Program-made: the position numbers and the translations under genes
Origin: Janthinobacterium sp. 67
GTDB lineage: Bacteria > Pseudomonadota > Gammaproteobacteria > Burkholderiales > Burkholderiaceae_D
Direction: 5' to 3'
Assembly (NCBI RefSeq): GCF_002797895.1
Contig: NZ_PGES01000001.1
Coordinates: forward strand, 1,426,001-1,490,000
Length of the DNA stretch: 64,000 nucleotides
The notes under the pieces: model-generated
What the model was told of the DNA's origin: nothing
What the model saw: the letters and a program-made list of their open reading frames with translations, nothing else
Databases searched by the model: none
Part shown: piece after piece, positions 17,696-26,023 of the stretch
How positions within the stretch are numbered: position 1 is the stretch's first letter
Layout of the letters: each line of letters opens with the position of its first letter

Positions 17696-17720
17696 GCATC
17701 ACTTTACCGGAGAGTGATGC
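17696..17720. promoter_or_regulatory. Stem-loop upstream of the Gly-rich peptide gene
   Basis: GCATCACT, 9 nt, AGTGATGC: perfect 8-bp arms. It lies 58 nt after the stop of the 520-residue protein and 30 nt before the peptide start. Could be an operator, an mRNA processing site or a translation-control hairpin. Confidence 0.5.
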
Positions 17721-17750
17721 AACTTACAGTGATCCGGAAAGGAGATAAAA

Positions 17751-17927
17751 ATGAGCAAAGGTAGCGGCAACAACGGGGGCCGTAGTGGTGGCTCCCAAGG
17801 CAGTGGCAGTAAAGGTGGCGGCGCAGCTGGCGGTAGCCGTGGGCAAGGAAATGGCGGAGGGTGGCCAAGTGGAACGGGCAAGCCATCCGGCGGAGGGCGC
17901 AGCAATGCCCCCGCTGGCAACAAATAG
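17751..17927 (+). CDS. 58-residue Gly/Ser-rich peptide
   Basis: MSKGSGNNGGRSGGSQGSGS..., rich in Gly, Ser, Asn and Lys/Arg, with GGGWPSGTGKPSGGGRSNAP near the end. Preceded by one of the strongest ribosome binding sites in the window (AAAGGAGAT, 5 nt spacing), which argues it is translated. No signal peptide or hydrophobic stretch; it must be disordered and is basic, so nucleic-acid binding is conceivable. I recall similar short Gly-rich ...GGGWPSxTGxPSGGGRxN... peptides in other proteobacteria but no function. It follows the 520-residue gene. Confidence 0.65.
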   Translation: MSKGSGNNGGRSGGSQGSGSKGGGAAGGSRGQGNGGGWPSGTGKPSGGGRSNAPAGNK

Positions 17928-18138
17928 GTCTGGCGCTGGTTTAGCTTAACAATTCCGTCGAGAGGAACCGCCCGCAAGCTAAGTTTGTGGACTCCGTTGA
18001 CGTGAAAACGGCCGCAGGAAGCGGCCGTATCGTTTGGGGCTGGAGAATGGGACGAAAAACCCATTGCCCCAAGTTTGCCCCAAGTTCGTATTCAGACAAG
18101 ATGGGAAATCCCAAGTCATTGAATACAAACTAAATTTT
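17928..18138. other. Non-coding scar between accessory unit and tRNA-Val
   Basis: No gene of normal size. Contains a hairpin ACGGCCGC-AGGAA-GCGGCCGT (18008-18028 region), which may end transcription of the peptide gene, and a tandem TTGCCCCAAG (18063-18082 region). The plus-strand reading CPKFAPSSYSDKMGNPKSLN then stop next to the tRNA may be the tail of a lost integrase, but this is weak. Confidence 0.35.
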
Positions 18139-18213
18139 TGGTGGGAAGTGCAAGTTTCGAACTTGCGACCCCTGCAGTGTGAATGCAGTGCTCTACCCCT
18201 GAGCTAACCTCCC
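18139..18213 (-). tRNA. tRNA-Val (anticodon CAC)
   Basis: A full cloverleaf on the minus strand: acceptor GGGAGGT pairing with ACTTCCC, D-arm GCTCAGGGGTAGAGC, anticodon arm CTGCA-TTCACAC-TGCAG giving anticodon CAC (reads GTG, valine), T-arm GCAAGTTCGAAACTTGC, then A and an encoded CCA. Its 3' end faces the accessory stretch, the usual orientation for integration at a tRNA gene. It lies 83 nt after the dnaQ stop on the same strand. Confidence 0.93.
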
Positions 18214-18295
18214 GAAGCGAGGCGAATTATCGCATAGGTGTTGCGGCATCTGCAAGGGCTGGCAAGAGGAAATTTGCCAGGCCCCCGCTTTTTTC

Positions 18296-19012
18296 TCAGG
18301 CGGCCGCTGGCGGCGACGTGACGGCGGTCCAGATGCACTGGCCTTTGGCGGCCTTGTCGAGACCGGCGATGGTGGCTGCGTGGGCGGCGAGTTCCTCGGG
18401 TGTGGCGCTCTGGAAGATGACTTCGGCCAAGGGCACGATTTCCAGGACGGCGCCGTCGGCGGCCACTTCCACTTCTTCTTCCATGCTCAGGCTGTTTTGC
18501 CCGCGCGTCATGGCCAGGTAGACGTCGGCCAGCAATTCCGAGTCGAGCAGCGCGCCGTGCAGCTTGCGGTGGGCGTTCGAGACGCCGTAGCGGTCGCACA
18601 AGGCGTCGAGCGAATTGCGCTTGCCGGGGTGCATTTCCTTCGCCTGCACCAGGGTGTCGATCACGCCAACCACTTGCTCGTGCACGGGCGGCAGGTTCAG
18701 GCGCTTGAATTCCGCGTTCAGGAAGCCGATGTCGAACGGGGCGTTGTGGATGATCAGTTCGGCGCCGGCGATGTAGGCACGGAACTCGTCGGCGATTTCC
18801 GCGAATTTCGGCTTGTCGCTGAGGAATTCCGTCGTCAATCCGTGGACGGCCAATGCGCCCTCTTCCGAATCGCGCTCGGGATTGATGTAATGGTGAAAAT
18901 TATTCCCCGTCAACATGCGGTTGTTCAGCTCGACCGCCCCGATCTCCAGGATGCGGTCGCCCGTGCGCGGGTTCAGGCCGGTGGTTTCAGTATCGAGAAC
19001 AATTTGACGCAT
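18296..19012 (-). CDS. dnaQ: DNA polymerase III epsilon subunit (3'-5' exonuclease)
   Basis: Proofreading exonuclease of the replicative polymerase. The 238-residue protein starts MRQIVLDTETTGLNP with ExoI residues Asp7 and Glu9; IHNAPFDIGFLNAE is ExoII and HGALLDSELLADVYL is ExoIII with the catalytic His/Asp. GQNSLSMEEE corresponds to the E. coli QTSMAF clamp-binding segment, and the C-terminal part tethers to the alpha subunit. Downstream of rnhA on the same strand, separated by a structured repeat; tRNA-Val follows. The synteny gloB-methyltransferase-rnhA-dnaQ matches E. coli. Confidence 0.95.
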   Translation of the reverse strand: MRQIVLDTETTGLNPRTGDRILEIGAVELNNRMLTGNNFHHYINPERDSEEGALAVHGLTTEFLSDKPKFAEIADEFRAYIAGAELIIHNAPFDIGFLNAEFKRLNLPPVHEQVVGVIDTLVQAKEMHPGKRNSLDALCDRYGVSNAHRKLHGALLDSELLADVYLAMTRGQNSLSMEEEVEVAADGAVLEIVPLAEVIFQSATPEELAAHAATIAGLDKAAKGQCIWTAVTSPPAAA

Positions 19013-19092
19013 GGTGAATTCAGTCTTAAAAGCAAAAAGCGAAGGGCACAGTATAGCAAACCTGCACCCAGTAACTACACCACGGCATGCTC

Positions 19093-19214
19093 GAACGCCC
19101 AAGAAAACCGGAGCGAGCGGCAGTGATTTGCGGCCGAGAAGCGCAACCGTACGCAGGTACGGTGAGCATCACAGGCCACAAAGCGCGACGCGCAGCAGGT
19201 TTGCTTGGGCGTTC
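19093..19214. repeat. Structured intergenic repeat, family B copy 1
   Basis: Outer arms GAACGCCCAAG (19093-19103) and CTTGGGCGTTC (19204-19214) are a perfect 11-bp inverted pair about 100 bp apart; inside lies CCGTACGCAGGTACGG, a small hairpin. A related unit, with GCCCA...TGGGC arms and GTACGCAAGTAC inside, occurs at 32919-32988. It occupies the rnhA-dnaQ gap. Confidence 0.7.
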
Positions 19215-19652
19215 TCAGGCGCGCACGGTTTCCACGCCCAGGTTGGCCAGCTGATCGGCCCGCTCATTGCCCGGATGGCCATTGTGGCCGCGCACCCAGC
19301 GCCATTCCACTTCGTGCACGGCCTGGGCGATGTCGAGCGCCTGCCACAGATCGACGTTTTTTACGGGCGCCTTGGCTGCGGTTTTCCAGCCGCGCGCTTT
19401 CCAGCCGTGTATCCATTCGCTGATGCCCTTCTGGACGTACTGGCTATCGGTATACAGCACCACCTGGCACGGACGTTTGAGCGCCGTCAAGGCTTCGATC
19501 ACGGCCTTCAATTCCATGCGGTTATTTGTCGTATTCAGTTCCCCGCCGTAAATTTCTTTCTTGGCGCCATCGGCCACCATCAGCGCGCCCCAGCCGCCTG
19601 TGCCGGGATTGCCCTTGCATGCGCCATCGGCGTAAATCTCAACCTTATCCAT
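19215..19652 (-). CDS. rnhA: Ribonuclease HI
   Basis: Degrades the RNA strand of RNA:DNA hybrids. 145 residues with all carboxylates: Asp9 ([11 protein letters not shown]), Glu47 ([13 protein letters not shown]), Asp69 (LYTDSQYV) and Asp133 (GNERADQLA), plus the basic handle [11 protein letters not shown]. Its start overlaps the end of the methyltransferase gene by 8 bp, so the two are translationally coupled. The dnaQ gene follows 202 bp later. Confidence 0.97.
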   Translation of the reverse strand: MDKVEIYADGACKGNPGTGGWGALMVADGAKKEIYGGELNTTNNRMELKAVIEALTALKRPCQVVLYTDSQYVQKGISEWIHGWKARGWKTAAKAPVKNVDLWQALDIAQAVHEVEWRWVRGHNGHPGNERADQLANLGVETVRA

Positions 19653-20421
19653 CTTGCTGTTCCCGCCTTTTATTCGTGACCGGTGCGCCTGCGGGCGCCG
19701 TCGCCGGTTTCTTGGTCCACGCCGGACCGATCAAACGCATCCCTTTGACGCGCTTGATCGCCTGCACTATATACACTGCGCCCAGATATGGCCACCAGCG
19801 CGCGCCCGCCTTGTCCATAAAAGCGTTGCGGCGCAGCCATTTTTCCGTCCTGCAGGCAGGTGCGTAGCAGCCGAAGTAGCTTTGGCTAACGCCCATGTTG
19901 AGCAATTTTAACCAGTCTTTCATGCGTGGCATAGAGATCAGCTCGCCCGCCTGCGGCAGGTAGTGGCGGCCCGTGACCCGCCCTACCCCCTGGCGCATGC
20001 CCCACAGGCTGGCCGGATTGAAGCCGCAGACGATCACCCTCCCTTCCGGGATCAGCACGCGCTCGACTTCGCGCAAGACCTGGTGCGGCTCGGCGGCAAA
20101 TTCAAGTACGTGCGGCAAGACCACCAGGTCCAGGCTTTGCGAATCGAACGGCAGCTCGTCGAAGGCCGACACGAGGGTCGGACGGCGCTCCTGCGGCGAA
20201 CGGGAAGGCAGGCGCGCATCGAGCAGCCATTTGTTCGGCATGCGGTTGGCGACCAGCGCGTCGATCTGGGGCAAACCGATCTGCACGGCGTTGTAACCGA
20301 AGATGTCGACGGTCAGGCTGTCGAGGCATTGCTGTTCCCAGGCGCGCACGTACAGACCGGCCGGCGTCTGCAGCCAGCCGTCAAGCGCTATAATGGATTT
20401 TTCGGATGCCGCACTGTCCAT
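19645..20421 (-). CDS. Class I SAM-dependent methyltransferase (YafS-like)
   Basis: 258 residues. The methyltransferase core is recognisable from [50 protein letters not shown] (about 88-138): acidic motif, post-II helix and the LxPGG-like turn. The usual glycine-rich motif I is poorly conserved ([12 protein letters not shown]), as in YafS and relatives between gloB and rnhA in E. coli. The C-terminal tail is Lys/Arg/Pro-rich. Substrate unknown. Divergent from gloB with 19 bp between start codons. Confidence 0.85.
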   Translation of the reverse strand: MDSAASEKSIIALDGWLQTPAGLYVRAWEQQCLDSLTVDIFGYNAVQIGLPQIDALVANRMPNKWLLDARLPSRSPQERRPTLVSAFDELPFDSQSLDLVVLPHVLEFAAEPHQVLREVERVLIPEGRVIVCGFNPASLWGMRQGVGRVTGRHYLPQAGELISMPRMKDWLKLLNMGVSQSYFGCYAPACRTEKWLRRNAFMDKAGARWWPYLGAVYIVQAIKRVKGMRLIGPAWTKKPATAPAGAPVTNKRREQQDG

Positions 20422-20440
20422 TCAGTTTTCTCTTTTGCTC

Positions 20441-21250
20441 ATGACACACTCCCCTGAACACGCTTTATCGGTACTTGCCGTGCCCGCCTTTGCCGACAAT
20501 TACCTGTGGCTGATCCATGATGGCCGCCATGCCGCCGTGGTCGACCCCGGCGACGCGATGGCCATCCTCGATGCGCTCAAGGCGCATCAGCTGACCTTGT
20601 CTGCCATTTTACTCACGCATCACCACGCCGACCACACGGGTGGCGTGCCTGAATTGTTGCAGCATTTCGCCGTCCCCGTCTTCGGCCCGCGCAATGAGGC
20701 TATCACAGCCATCACGGAACCGCTTGCCGAAGGCGATGTCGCCTATGTGCCCGAACTGGGCTTGCAGATGACCGTCATCGACGTGCCCGGCCATACCAAA
20801 GGCCATATCGCCTACGTACGACAACGTACCGAGCAAGGCGAAGCGCCATGGCTGTTTTCCGGCGACACCCTGTTTGCGGGCGGCTGCGGCCGCCTGTTCG
20901 AAGGCACGCCGGGCCAGATGGCAGATTCGCTGGGCAAGCTGGCCGCCCTGCCCGACGATACCGAGGTATTTTGCGCGCATGAGTACACCTTGTCCAATTT
21001 GCGCTTTGCCAACGCCGTCGAACCGGGCAATGTGGCCCTGCAGGAACGCATCGCCGTCGACACGGAAAAGCGCCAGCAAGGTTTAGCCACCGTGCCGTCG
21101 ACCATCGCCCTTGAGAAGGCCACGAATCCCTTCCTGCGCTACCGCGAACCGGCGATTTTGACGAGCCTGAAGGTGGAAGGCAAGCTGACCACCGATGCTT
21201 CGCCTGTGGAAGCATTCGCCGCGCTACGGATGTGGAAGAATAGTTTTTAA
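20441..21250 (+). CDS. gloB: Hydroxyacylglutathione hydrolase (glyoxalase II)
   Basis: Hydrolyses S-lactoylglutathione to D-lactate and glutathione, the second step of methylglyoxal detoxification. 269 residues with the metallo-beta-lactamase signature [10 protein letters not shown] (about 55-64), the further ligands in [22 protein letters not shown] and CAHEYTLSN, and the C-terminal glutathione-binding [10 protein letters not shown] 20441 is preferred; the frame is open upstream but overlaps the divergent methyltransferase. Strong terminator follows. Confidence 0.96.
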   Translation: MTHSPEHALSVLAVPAFADNYLWLIHDGRHAAVVDPGDAMAILDALKAHQLTLSAILLTHHHADHTGGVPELLQHFAVPVFGPRNEAITAITEPLAEGDVAYVPELGLQMTVIDVPGHTKGHIAYVRQRTEQGEAPWLFSGDTLFAGGCGRLFEGTPGQMADSLGKLAALPDDTEVFCAHEYTLSNLRFANAVEPGNVALQERIAVDTEKRQQGLATVPSTIALEKATNPFLRYREPAILTSLKVEGKLTTDASPVEAFAALRMWKNSF

Positions 21251-21267
21251 GCAGATCCTTCCCCAAT

Positions 21268-21312
21268 AAAAAAATCCCGGCCGATGCGTGTTTGCATCGC
21301 CGGGATTTTTTT
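21268..21312 (+). terminator. Bidirectional rho-independent terminator
   Basis: AAAAAATCCCGG...CGATGC, loop, GCATCG...CCGGGATTTTTTT, a long stem with one bulge and T runs on both strands. Separates gloB from the convergent aceB, which stops at 21333. Confidence 0.9.
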
Positions 21313-21332
21313 ACGCTGCTAGTTGATCAGGA

Positions 21333-22931
21333 TCAGATTTCTTCGTACAGCGGCAAGGTCAGGAATTCGGCAAACGATTCCGACGTCGACATTTCCTCGA
21401 AAATCTGGCCGGCGCGCACATAGGTCGGACCGTTGCCGCCCGGCGCATCGCGCTGCACCTTAGCCAGCTCTTCCGGAATCATGGCGCGCACCATCTCGGC
21501 CGTGACCTTGCGGCCATCTTCCAGCACGCCCTTGCTCGAACGAATCCACTGCCACACTTGCGAGCGGCTGATCTCGGCCGTGGCCGCGTCTTCCATCAGG
21601 TTGTGGATAGGCACGCAACCGTTGCCGGCCAGCCAGCTGCCCAGGTAGTGGATGCCCACGTTGATGTTGTAGCGCAAGCCCGCTTCCGTGATCGGCGCTT
21701 CCGGCTGGAAATTCAGCAAGTCCGACGCTTTCACGTCGATGTCGGGACGCTGCTTGTCGATCTGGTTCGGCTTGTCACCGAGTACTTTCGTGAACTCGCC
21801 CATGGCCAGCTCGACCAGGCCCGGATGCGCCACCCAGCCGCCGTCGTAGCCATCGGTGGCGTCGCGCGCCTTGTCGTTGCGCACGCCGCCCATGGCGATG
21901 TCGTTCTTTTCCGGATCGTTCTTGATCGGGATCAAAGCCGCCATGCCGCCGATGGCTGGCGCACCCCGTTTGTGGCAGGTTTTCAGCAGCAGCAAGGCGT
22001 AGGCGCGCATGAAGGGCGCCGTCATCGTGACCTTGGCGCGGTCGGCCAGGCAGAAATCCTTGTCCAGCTTGAATTTCTTGATGCACGAGAAGATGTAATC
22101 CCAGCGGCCCGCGTTCAGGCCCGAACTGTGCTCTTTCAGCTCGTACAGGATTTCATCCATTTCAAACGCCGCCAGAATGGTTTCGATCAGCACGGTCGCC
22201 TTGATCGTGCCTTGTGGCAAGCCCAGCTCGTTTTGCGTCATGACGAAGATGTCGTTCCACAATCGCGCTTCCAAGTGCGATTCCATCTTCGGCAGGTAGA
22301 AATACGGGCCGGCGCCGCGCGCCAGTTGCTCCTTGGCGTTATGGAACATGAACAGGGCGAAATCGAAAATGCCGCCGGAAATGCGCTTGCCATCGACCAG
22401 CACGTGCTTTTCATCGAGGTGCCAGCCGCGTGGACGCACGACAAGGGTCGCGATCTTGTCGTTCAGCTTGTACGACTTGCCATTTTGCTCGAGCGAAATC
22501 GTCTTGCGCACGGCGTCGAACATATTGATCTGGCCCGTGATCTGGTTATCCCAGTTCGGCGTGTTCGAATCCTCGAAGTCCGTCATGTAGCTGTCCGCGC
22601 CGGAATTGAAGGCATTGATGACCATCTTGCGCTCGACGGGGCCCGTGATTTCCACGCGGCGGCATTCCAGCGCCTTCGGGATCGGCGCGATCTTCCAGTC
22701 GCCGTCGCGGATGTGTGCGGTTTCTGGCAGGAAATCAGGACGCTCGCCCGCGTCGAGGCGCTTGGCCCGCTCCACGCGCACGGCCAGCAATTGCTGGCGG
22801 CGCGGCTCGAATTCACGCGTCAGCTTGGCCACCAGCGCCAGCGCGGCCGGCGTCAAAATCTGTTCGTAGCCGGGCTGGATGTCACCCGTGATTTGCATGC
22901 CTTCTGGAAGTGCGATCGTGTTCTGCGTCAT
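21333..22931 (-). CDS. aceB: Malate synthase A
   Basis: Condenses glyoxylate with acetyl-CoA to malate in the glyoxylate shunt. 532 residues, typical for type A. Landmarks: [14 protein letters not shown] (about 116-129), [64 protein letters not shown], and [20 protein letters not shown] [15 protein letters not shown]. Malate synthase catalytic Arg and Asp lie in these blocks. No isocitrate lyase gene is adjacent. A LysR-type regulator is divergent, 215 bp away, with a dyad between. Confidence 0.96.
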   Translation of the reverse strand: MTQNTIALPEGMQITGDIQPGYEQILTPAALALVAKLTREFEPRRQQLLAVRVERAKRLDAGERPDFLPETAHIRDGDWKIAPIPKALECRRVEITGPVERKMVINAFNSGADSYMTDFEDSNTPNWDNQITGQINMFDAVRKTISLEQNGKSYKLNDKIATLVVRPRGWHLDEKHVLVDGKRISGGIFDFALFMFHNAKEQLARGAGPYFYLPKMESHLEARLWNDIFVMTQNELGLPQGTIKATVLIETILAAFEMDEILYELKEHSSGLNAGRWDYIFSCIKKFKLDKDFCLADRAKVTMTAPFMRAYALLLLKTCHKRGAPAIGGMAALIPIKNDPEKNDIAMGGVRNDKARDATDGYDGGWVAHPGLVELAMGEFTKVLGDKPNQIDKQRPDIDVKASDLLNFQPEAPITEAGLRYNINVGIHYLGSWLAGNGCVPIHNLMEDAATAEISRSQVWQWIRSSKGVLEDGRKVTAEMVRAMIPEELAKVQRDAPGGNGPTYVRAGQIFEEMSTSESFAEFLTLPLYEEI

Positions 22932-23054
22932 GAAGTTCTCCGTTTTTAATAAATATAAGCAAAGGTAATCTGATGATCCAAGTATAAGCTGAACGACTGC
23001 GCGGACAAGCTGGACAGAGGCGCAAAAACACTCTGCAGGACGGCGCGTTTGTTC

Positions 23055-23071
23055 TATAGTATTGCACTATA
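23055..23071. promoter_or_regulatory. LysR-type operator candidate
   Basis: TATAGT, ATTGC, ACTATA: perfect 6-bp arms that contain the LysR T-N11-A pattern. It lies between divergent aceB and the LysR-type gene, 76 bp before the latter's chosen start. Confidence 0.45.
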
Positions 23072-23146
23072 AGGCATGGAAACGAGATTAAAAATCACTT
23101 CATCTATGCGTTTTTATCACAAGTGATGGCATCGCGGGAGCACGGC

Positions 23147-24058
23147 ATGGGGCAGTTCAGACAGATATCGACGTTCGTGGAAGTGGTCGCCAAGGGCAGC
23201 CTGTCGGCCGCCGCGCGCGCGGAAGGGATCGCACCAGCCATGATAGGCCGGCGCCTCGATGCGCTGGAGCAGCGCCTGGGCGTCAAATTGCTGCAGCGCA
23301 CGACGCGCAAACTGGCCTTGACGAATGAAGGCGCCGCCTTCCTCGAAGATTGCCAGCGCATCCTGGGCGAACTGGAGGAAGCGGAAGCGGCCGTGGCAGT
23401 ACGCAGCGTGAAAGCCAGCGGCCATCTGCTCATTTCCGCGCCAGCCGGCTTCGGACGCCAGCATGTGGCGCCCTTGATCCCCTCTTTTGTCGCCGAGCAC
23501 CGCGACGTGACGGTGTCGCTGAACCTGAACGACCGCCTCGTCGACTTGATCGGCGAAGGCATCGACGTCGCCATCCGCATCGCCAGCCTGTCCGACTCCT
23601 CGCTCGTGAGTACCAAGCTGGCCGACAACCAGCGCGTGCTCGTCGGCTCGCCCGCCTACCTGAAACGGGCGGGCACGCCACGCATCCCGGCCGACCTGGC
23701 CAAGCACAATTGCCTGGCGATCAGCAGCGAAGGCAGCCAGCGGGGCTGGACCTTCCGCGAAAACGGCAAAAACATCATTTTGAAGGTGGCAGGCAATATG
23801 GTGTGCAACGACGGCGAAGTGCTGCACGATTGGGCCTTGGCCGGCAAGGGCCTGGCGTGGCGCTCGATGTGGGAAGTGGGCGCCGAAATCGCCTCGGGAC
23901 AGCTGGTGACGGTGCTGGACCAGTTCGCCGCTCCGGGCAACGACATTTATGCCGTATTCGCCCAGCGCCGGCACTTGCCCCTGCGCATACGGGCGTTTGT
24001 GGATTTTTTAAGGCATTCGTATTCGCAACCCGACTACTGGCGCGAACGTGCAATCTAG
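23147..24058 (+). CDS. LysR-family transcriptional regulator
   Basis: 303 residues: winged helix at 1-60 (FRQISTFVEVVAKGSLSAAARAEGIAPAMIGRRLDALEQRLGVKLLQRTTRKLALTNEGAAF in that order) and a periplasmic-binding-protein-like effector domain (about 90-300). ATG 23147 is chosen because GGGAG lies 6 nt upstream, unlike GTG 23123. Divergent from aceB, with a T-N11-A dyad between, so control of itself and possibly aceB is plausible but unproven. Followed by GTAGGTCGG-type repeats. Confidence 0.9.
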   Translation: MGQFRQISTFVEVVAKGSLSAAARAEGIAPAMIGRRLDALEQRLGVKLLQRTTRKLALTNEGAAFLEDCQRILGELEEAEAAVAVRSVKASGHLLISAPAGFGRQHVAPLIPSFVAEHRDVTVSLNLNDRLVDLIGEGIDVAIRIASLSDSSLVSTKLADNQRVLVGSPAYLKRAGTPRIPADLAKHNCLAISSEGSQRGWTFRENGKNIILKVAGNMVCNDGEVLHDWALAGKGLAWRSMWEVGAEIASGQLVTVLDQFAAPGNDIYAVFAQRRHLPLRIRAFVDFLRHSYSQPDYWRERAI

Positions 24059-24113
24059 TCACTGCCGGCCGGACCGGTAGAGCGCAGTTTGATGCAGGCT
24101 GATGCAGGTCGGC

Positions 24114-24208
24114 GTAGGTCGGCTTAGCGCAGCGTAAGCCGACACCAGCCCATACATCTTGCCAACGCCACTCTTGTCGGCTTACGCGCAAGCGCTAAGC
24201 CGACCTAC
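24114..24208. repeat. GTAGGTCGG-type hairpin repeat pair (family A)
   Basis: Two hairpins in opposite orientation: GTAGGTCGGCTTAGCG...GTAAGCCGAC (24114-24143) and GTCGGCTTACGCG...CTAAGCCGACCTAC (24176-24208). The two units together also form a larger inverted repeat. Related copies lie at 31.36-31.52 kb and 55.61-55.66 kb. Confidence 0.85.
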
Positions 24209-24289
24209 CTGATGATGCAAAGCATGCCAAAAAGAGCCGCATAGCCCATAAAACACCCGCAAAACCGATGCTTCACAGAAATTCAGGCG

Positions 24290-24327
24290 AAAAAAAATCC
24301 CCGGAGACCGAGGATTTCTTTATTTCG
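24290..24327 (-). terminator. Terminator of the cold-shock gene
   Basis: On the minus strand AAATCCTCGG, loop TCT, CCGGGGATTT followed by a T run: a 10-bp stem with one mismatch, 15 nt after the csp stop. Confidence 0.8.
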
Positions 24328-24341
24328 TTTGATCCAGCGTA

Positions 24342-24545
24342 TTAGATTGGCTGAATGTTCGAAGCTTGCTTGCCTTTAGGGCCAGCGGTCACTTCAAAAG
24401 AAACGCGTTGGTTCTCTTGCAGGGACTTGAAGCCGTTCGACTGGATAGCCGAGAAGTGAGCGAACAGATCTTCGCCGCCTTCGTCAGGGGTAATAAAGCC
24501 GAAACCCTTCGAATCATTGAACCATTTTACGATGCCAGTTGCCAT
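24342..24545 (-). CDS. Cold-shock protein (CspA family)
   Basis: 67-residue single-stranded nucleic-acid chaperone. RNP1 KGFGFI (13-18) and RNP2 DLFAHFS (26-32) are both intact, and the overall sequence [20 protein letters not shown] is typical of CspA/CspD-size proteins in betaproteobacteria. AGGA lies 7 nt before ATG. A roughly 100-nt 5' leader from an extended -10 promoter (TG-G-TATAAT, minus strand 24661-24653) precedes it, in keeping with RNA-level temperature control in this family. Own terminator follows. Confidence 0.96.
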   Translation of the reverse strand: MATGIVKWFNDSKGFGFITPDEGGEDLFAHFSAIQSNGFKSLQENQRVSFEVTAGPKGKQASNIQPI

Positions 24546-24652
24546 TACAATTTCCTATTTCAGTTAAGTTGGGCTTGCGCCCGTTATATCGTTTGAAGCA
24601 AGAAAGAAATGACAGACAAACTGCACTACTACCTCGAATCCAACGATGCCCA

Positions 24653-24661
24653 ATTATACCA
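24653..24661 (-). promoter_or_regulatory. Extended -10 promoter of the cold-shock gene
   Basis: On the minus strand TG, G, TATAAT; transcription would begin near 24646 and leave an untranslated leader of about 100 nt before the start codon at 24545. Leader structure was not computed. Confidence 0.6.
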
Positions 24662-24843
24662 ACAAAACTGAGAAAAACCATTCTTTCGCAAAATAAACTT
24701 ACGAACACTACTTTAATAGCCAAATCCCCGTCTTGCGGCGCCCTGTACCAGCGACATGGAGACACTATATCCTAATCTTCGACGCGGGTGCTTTGCGTTG
24801 CATCAAATGAATCATTGCAACCACAAGAACGCAAAATAGTCGC

Positions 24844-25206
24844 TCAGGCGCAGAAATGGGTGGCGGCCGGATCGTGCTCCGCCCAGCGCAACAGCGCCCC
24901 CACCTGCCCGCTCAGGGCCGGCCACTCGGCCAGCACCTGTCCGGGCTCGTTGAGCTGCACGCGCACCAGCTGCTCGATGCGCCGGCATTCCTGCCCCAGC
25001 GCGGCAAAGCCGAAGGTGGCGGCCGAGCCGGCCACCGCGTGCAAGGCACGGTGCAATGCCGTCAATGGCTCCAGGCGCGGTCCTTCGCTGTCGCAGCGTT
25101 CTTGCGCCTGCGCGATCGCCTGCATCAGGGCCGGCACACCGGCCGCATATTTTTCATTCAGGGCGCGCAAACGGGCGCGAAAATCCGGGTCGATCAAGGT
25201 TGCCAT
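24844..25206 (-). CDS. Hpt-domain phosphotransfer protein
   Basis: 120 residues forming a single histidine-phosphotransfer four-helix bundle: LHRALHAVAGSAATFGFAALG carries the phospho-accepting His56 in HxxxGSAxxxG, as in Hpt domains of phosphorelays. It has no kinase or receiver domain and none is adjacent, so its partners are elsewhere. Starts 22 nt after the stop of upp on the same strand and may be co-transcribed with it, which is functionally odd. Confidence 0.85.
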   Translation of the reverse strand: MATLIDPDFRARLRALNEKYAAGVPALMQAIAQAQERCDSEGPRLEPLTALHRALHAVAGSAATFGFAALGQECRRIEQLVRVQLNEPGQVLAEWPALSGQVGALLRWAEHDPAATHFCA

Positions 25207-25228
25207 CGCGATACTCACCTGACGCAGC

Positions 25229-25879
25229 TTACTTGGTGCCGAAAATACGGTCGCCGGCGTCACCCAGGCCCGGCACGATGTAGGCGTGGTCATCCAGGTG
25301 CGAATCGAGCGCGGCGCAGAACATCTTGACGTTCGGGTGCGCGTTCTGGAACACGGTCACGCCTTCCGGTGCGGCCACCAGGGCCAGGAAGATGATCTGC
25401 TCATCCGTCACGCCGCGTTTTTTCAGCACGTCGACGGCGTACACGGCCGAATTGCCGGTCGCCACCATCGGGTCGCACAGGATAAAGGTGCGCTCGTTCA
25501 GGTCCGGCAGGCGCACCAGATATTCCACGGGCATGTGGGTGGCCGGGTCGCGGTACACGCCGATGTGGCCCACGCGGGCCGATGGCACCAGGTTCAGCAA
25601 ACCGTCGCTCATGCCGATGCCGGCGCGCAGGATGGGCACGATAGCCAGTTTCTTGCCTGCAATAACGGGCGCGTCGATGGTGACCAGCGGGGTCTTGATT
25701 TCGCGCGTCGTCAGCGGCAGGTCGCGCGTGATTTCATAGCCCATCAGCAAAGTGATTTCCTTGAGCAACTCACGGAAGGTGCGCGTCGACGTGTCGTGCT
25801 CGCGCATGTGGCTCAGTTTGTGCTGGATCAAAGGGTGATCGGTAATGAACAAATTCGGGAAGCGTGGATCTTGTTTCAT
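25229..25879 (-). CDS. upp: Uracil phosphoribosyltransferase
   Basis: Salvages uracil with PRPP to UMP. 216 residues; typical Upp blocks: [26 protein letters not shown] (about 17-42), [15 protein letters not shown] (80-94) and the PRPP-binding [23 protein letters not shown] (about 128-150), ending [17 protein letters not shown] as in the family. ATG 25879 matches the family start ([11 protein letters not shown]). Confidence 0.96.
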   Translation of the reverse strand: MKQDPRFPNLFITDHPLIQHKLSHMREHDTSTRTFRELLKEITLLMGYEITRDLPLTTREIKTPLVTIDAPVIAGKKLAIVPILRAGIGMSDGLLNLVPSARVGHIGVYRDPATHMPVEYLVRLPDLNERTFILCDPMVATGNSAVYAVDVLKKRGVTDEQIIFLALVAAPEGVTVFQNAHPNVKMFCAALDSHLDDHAYIVPGLGDAGDRIFGTK

Positions 25880-26023
25880 TTGTTTTTCTTTCTCTGCTCT
25901 CTGGCGCGGCGGCAAGCGTGGCCGCGAACGCGCAGTGTGTCGATAAAATCATGGATTACAGCATTATCCCAGCCCGCAGCCCGCCTGTGGCCGGAATTTT
26001 CGAAATAATCGGCATTATTGACG

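Noticed and set aside
21323..21336. FNR-like TTGAT-N4-ATCAG near the aceB 3' end
   Set aside because: One mismatch and located at a gene end between convergent genes, where it could not act as a promoter site.
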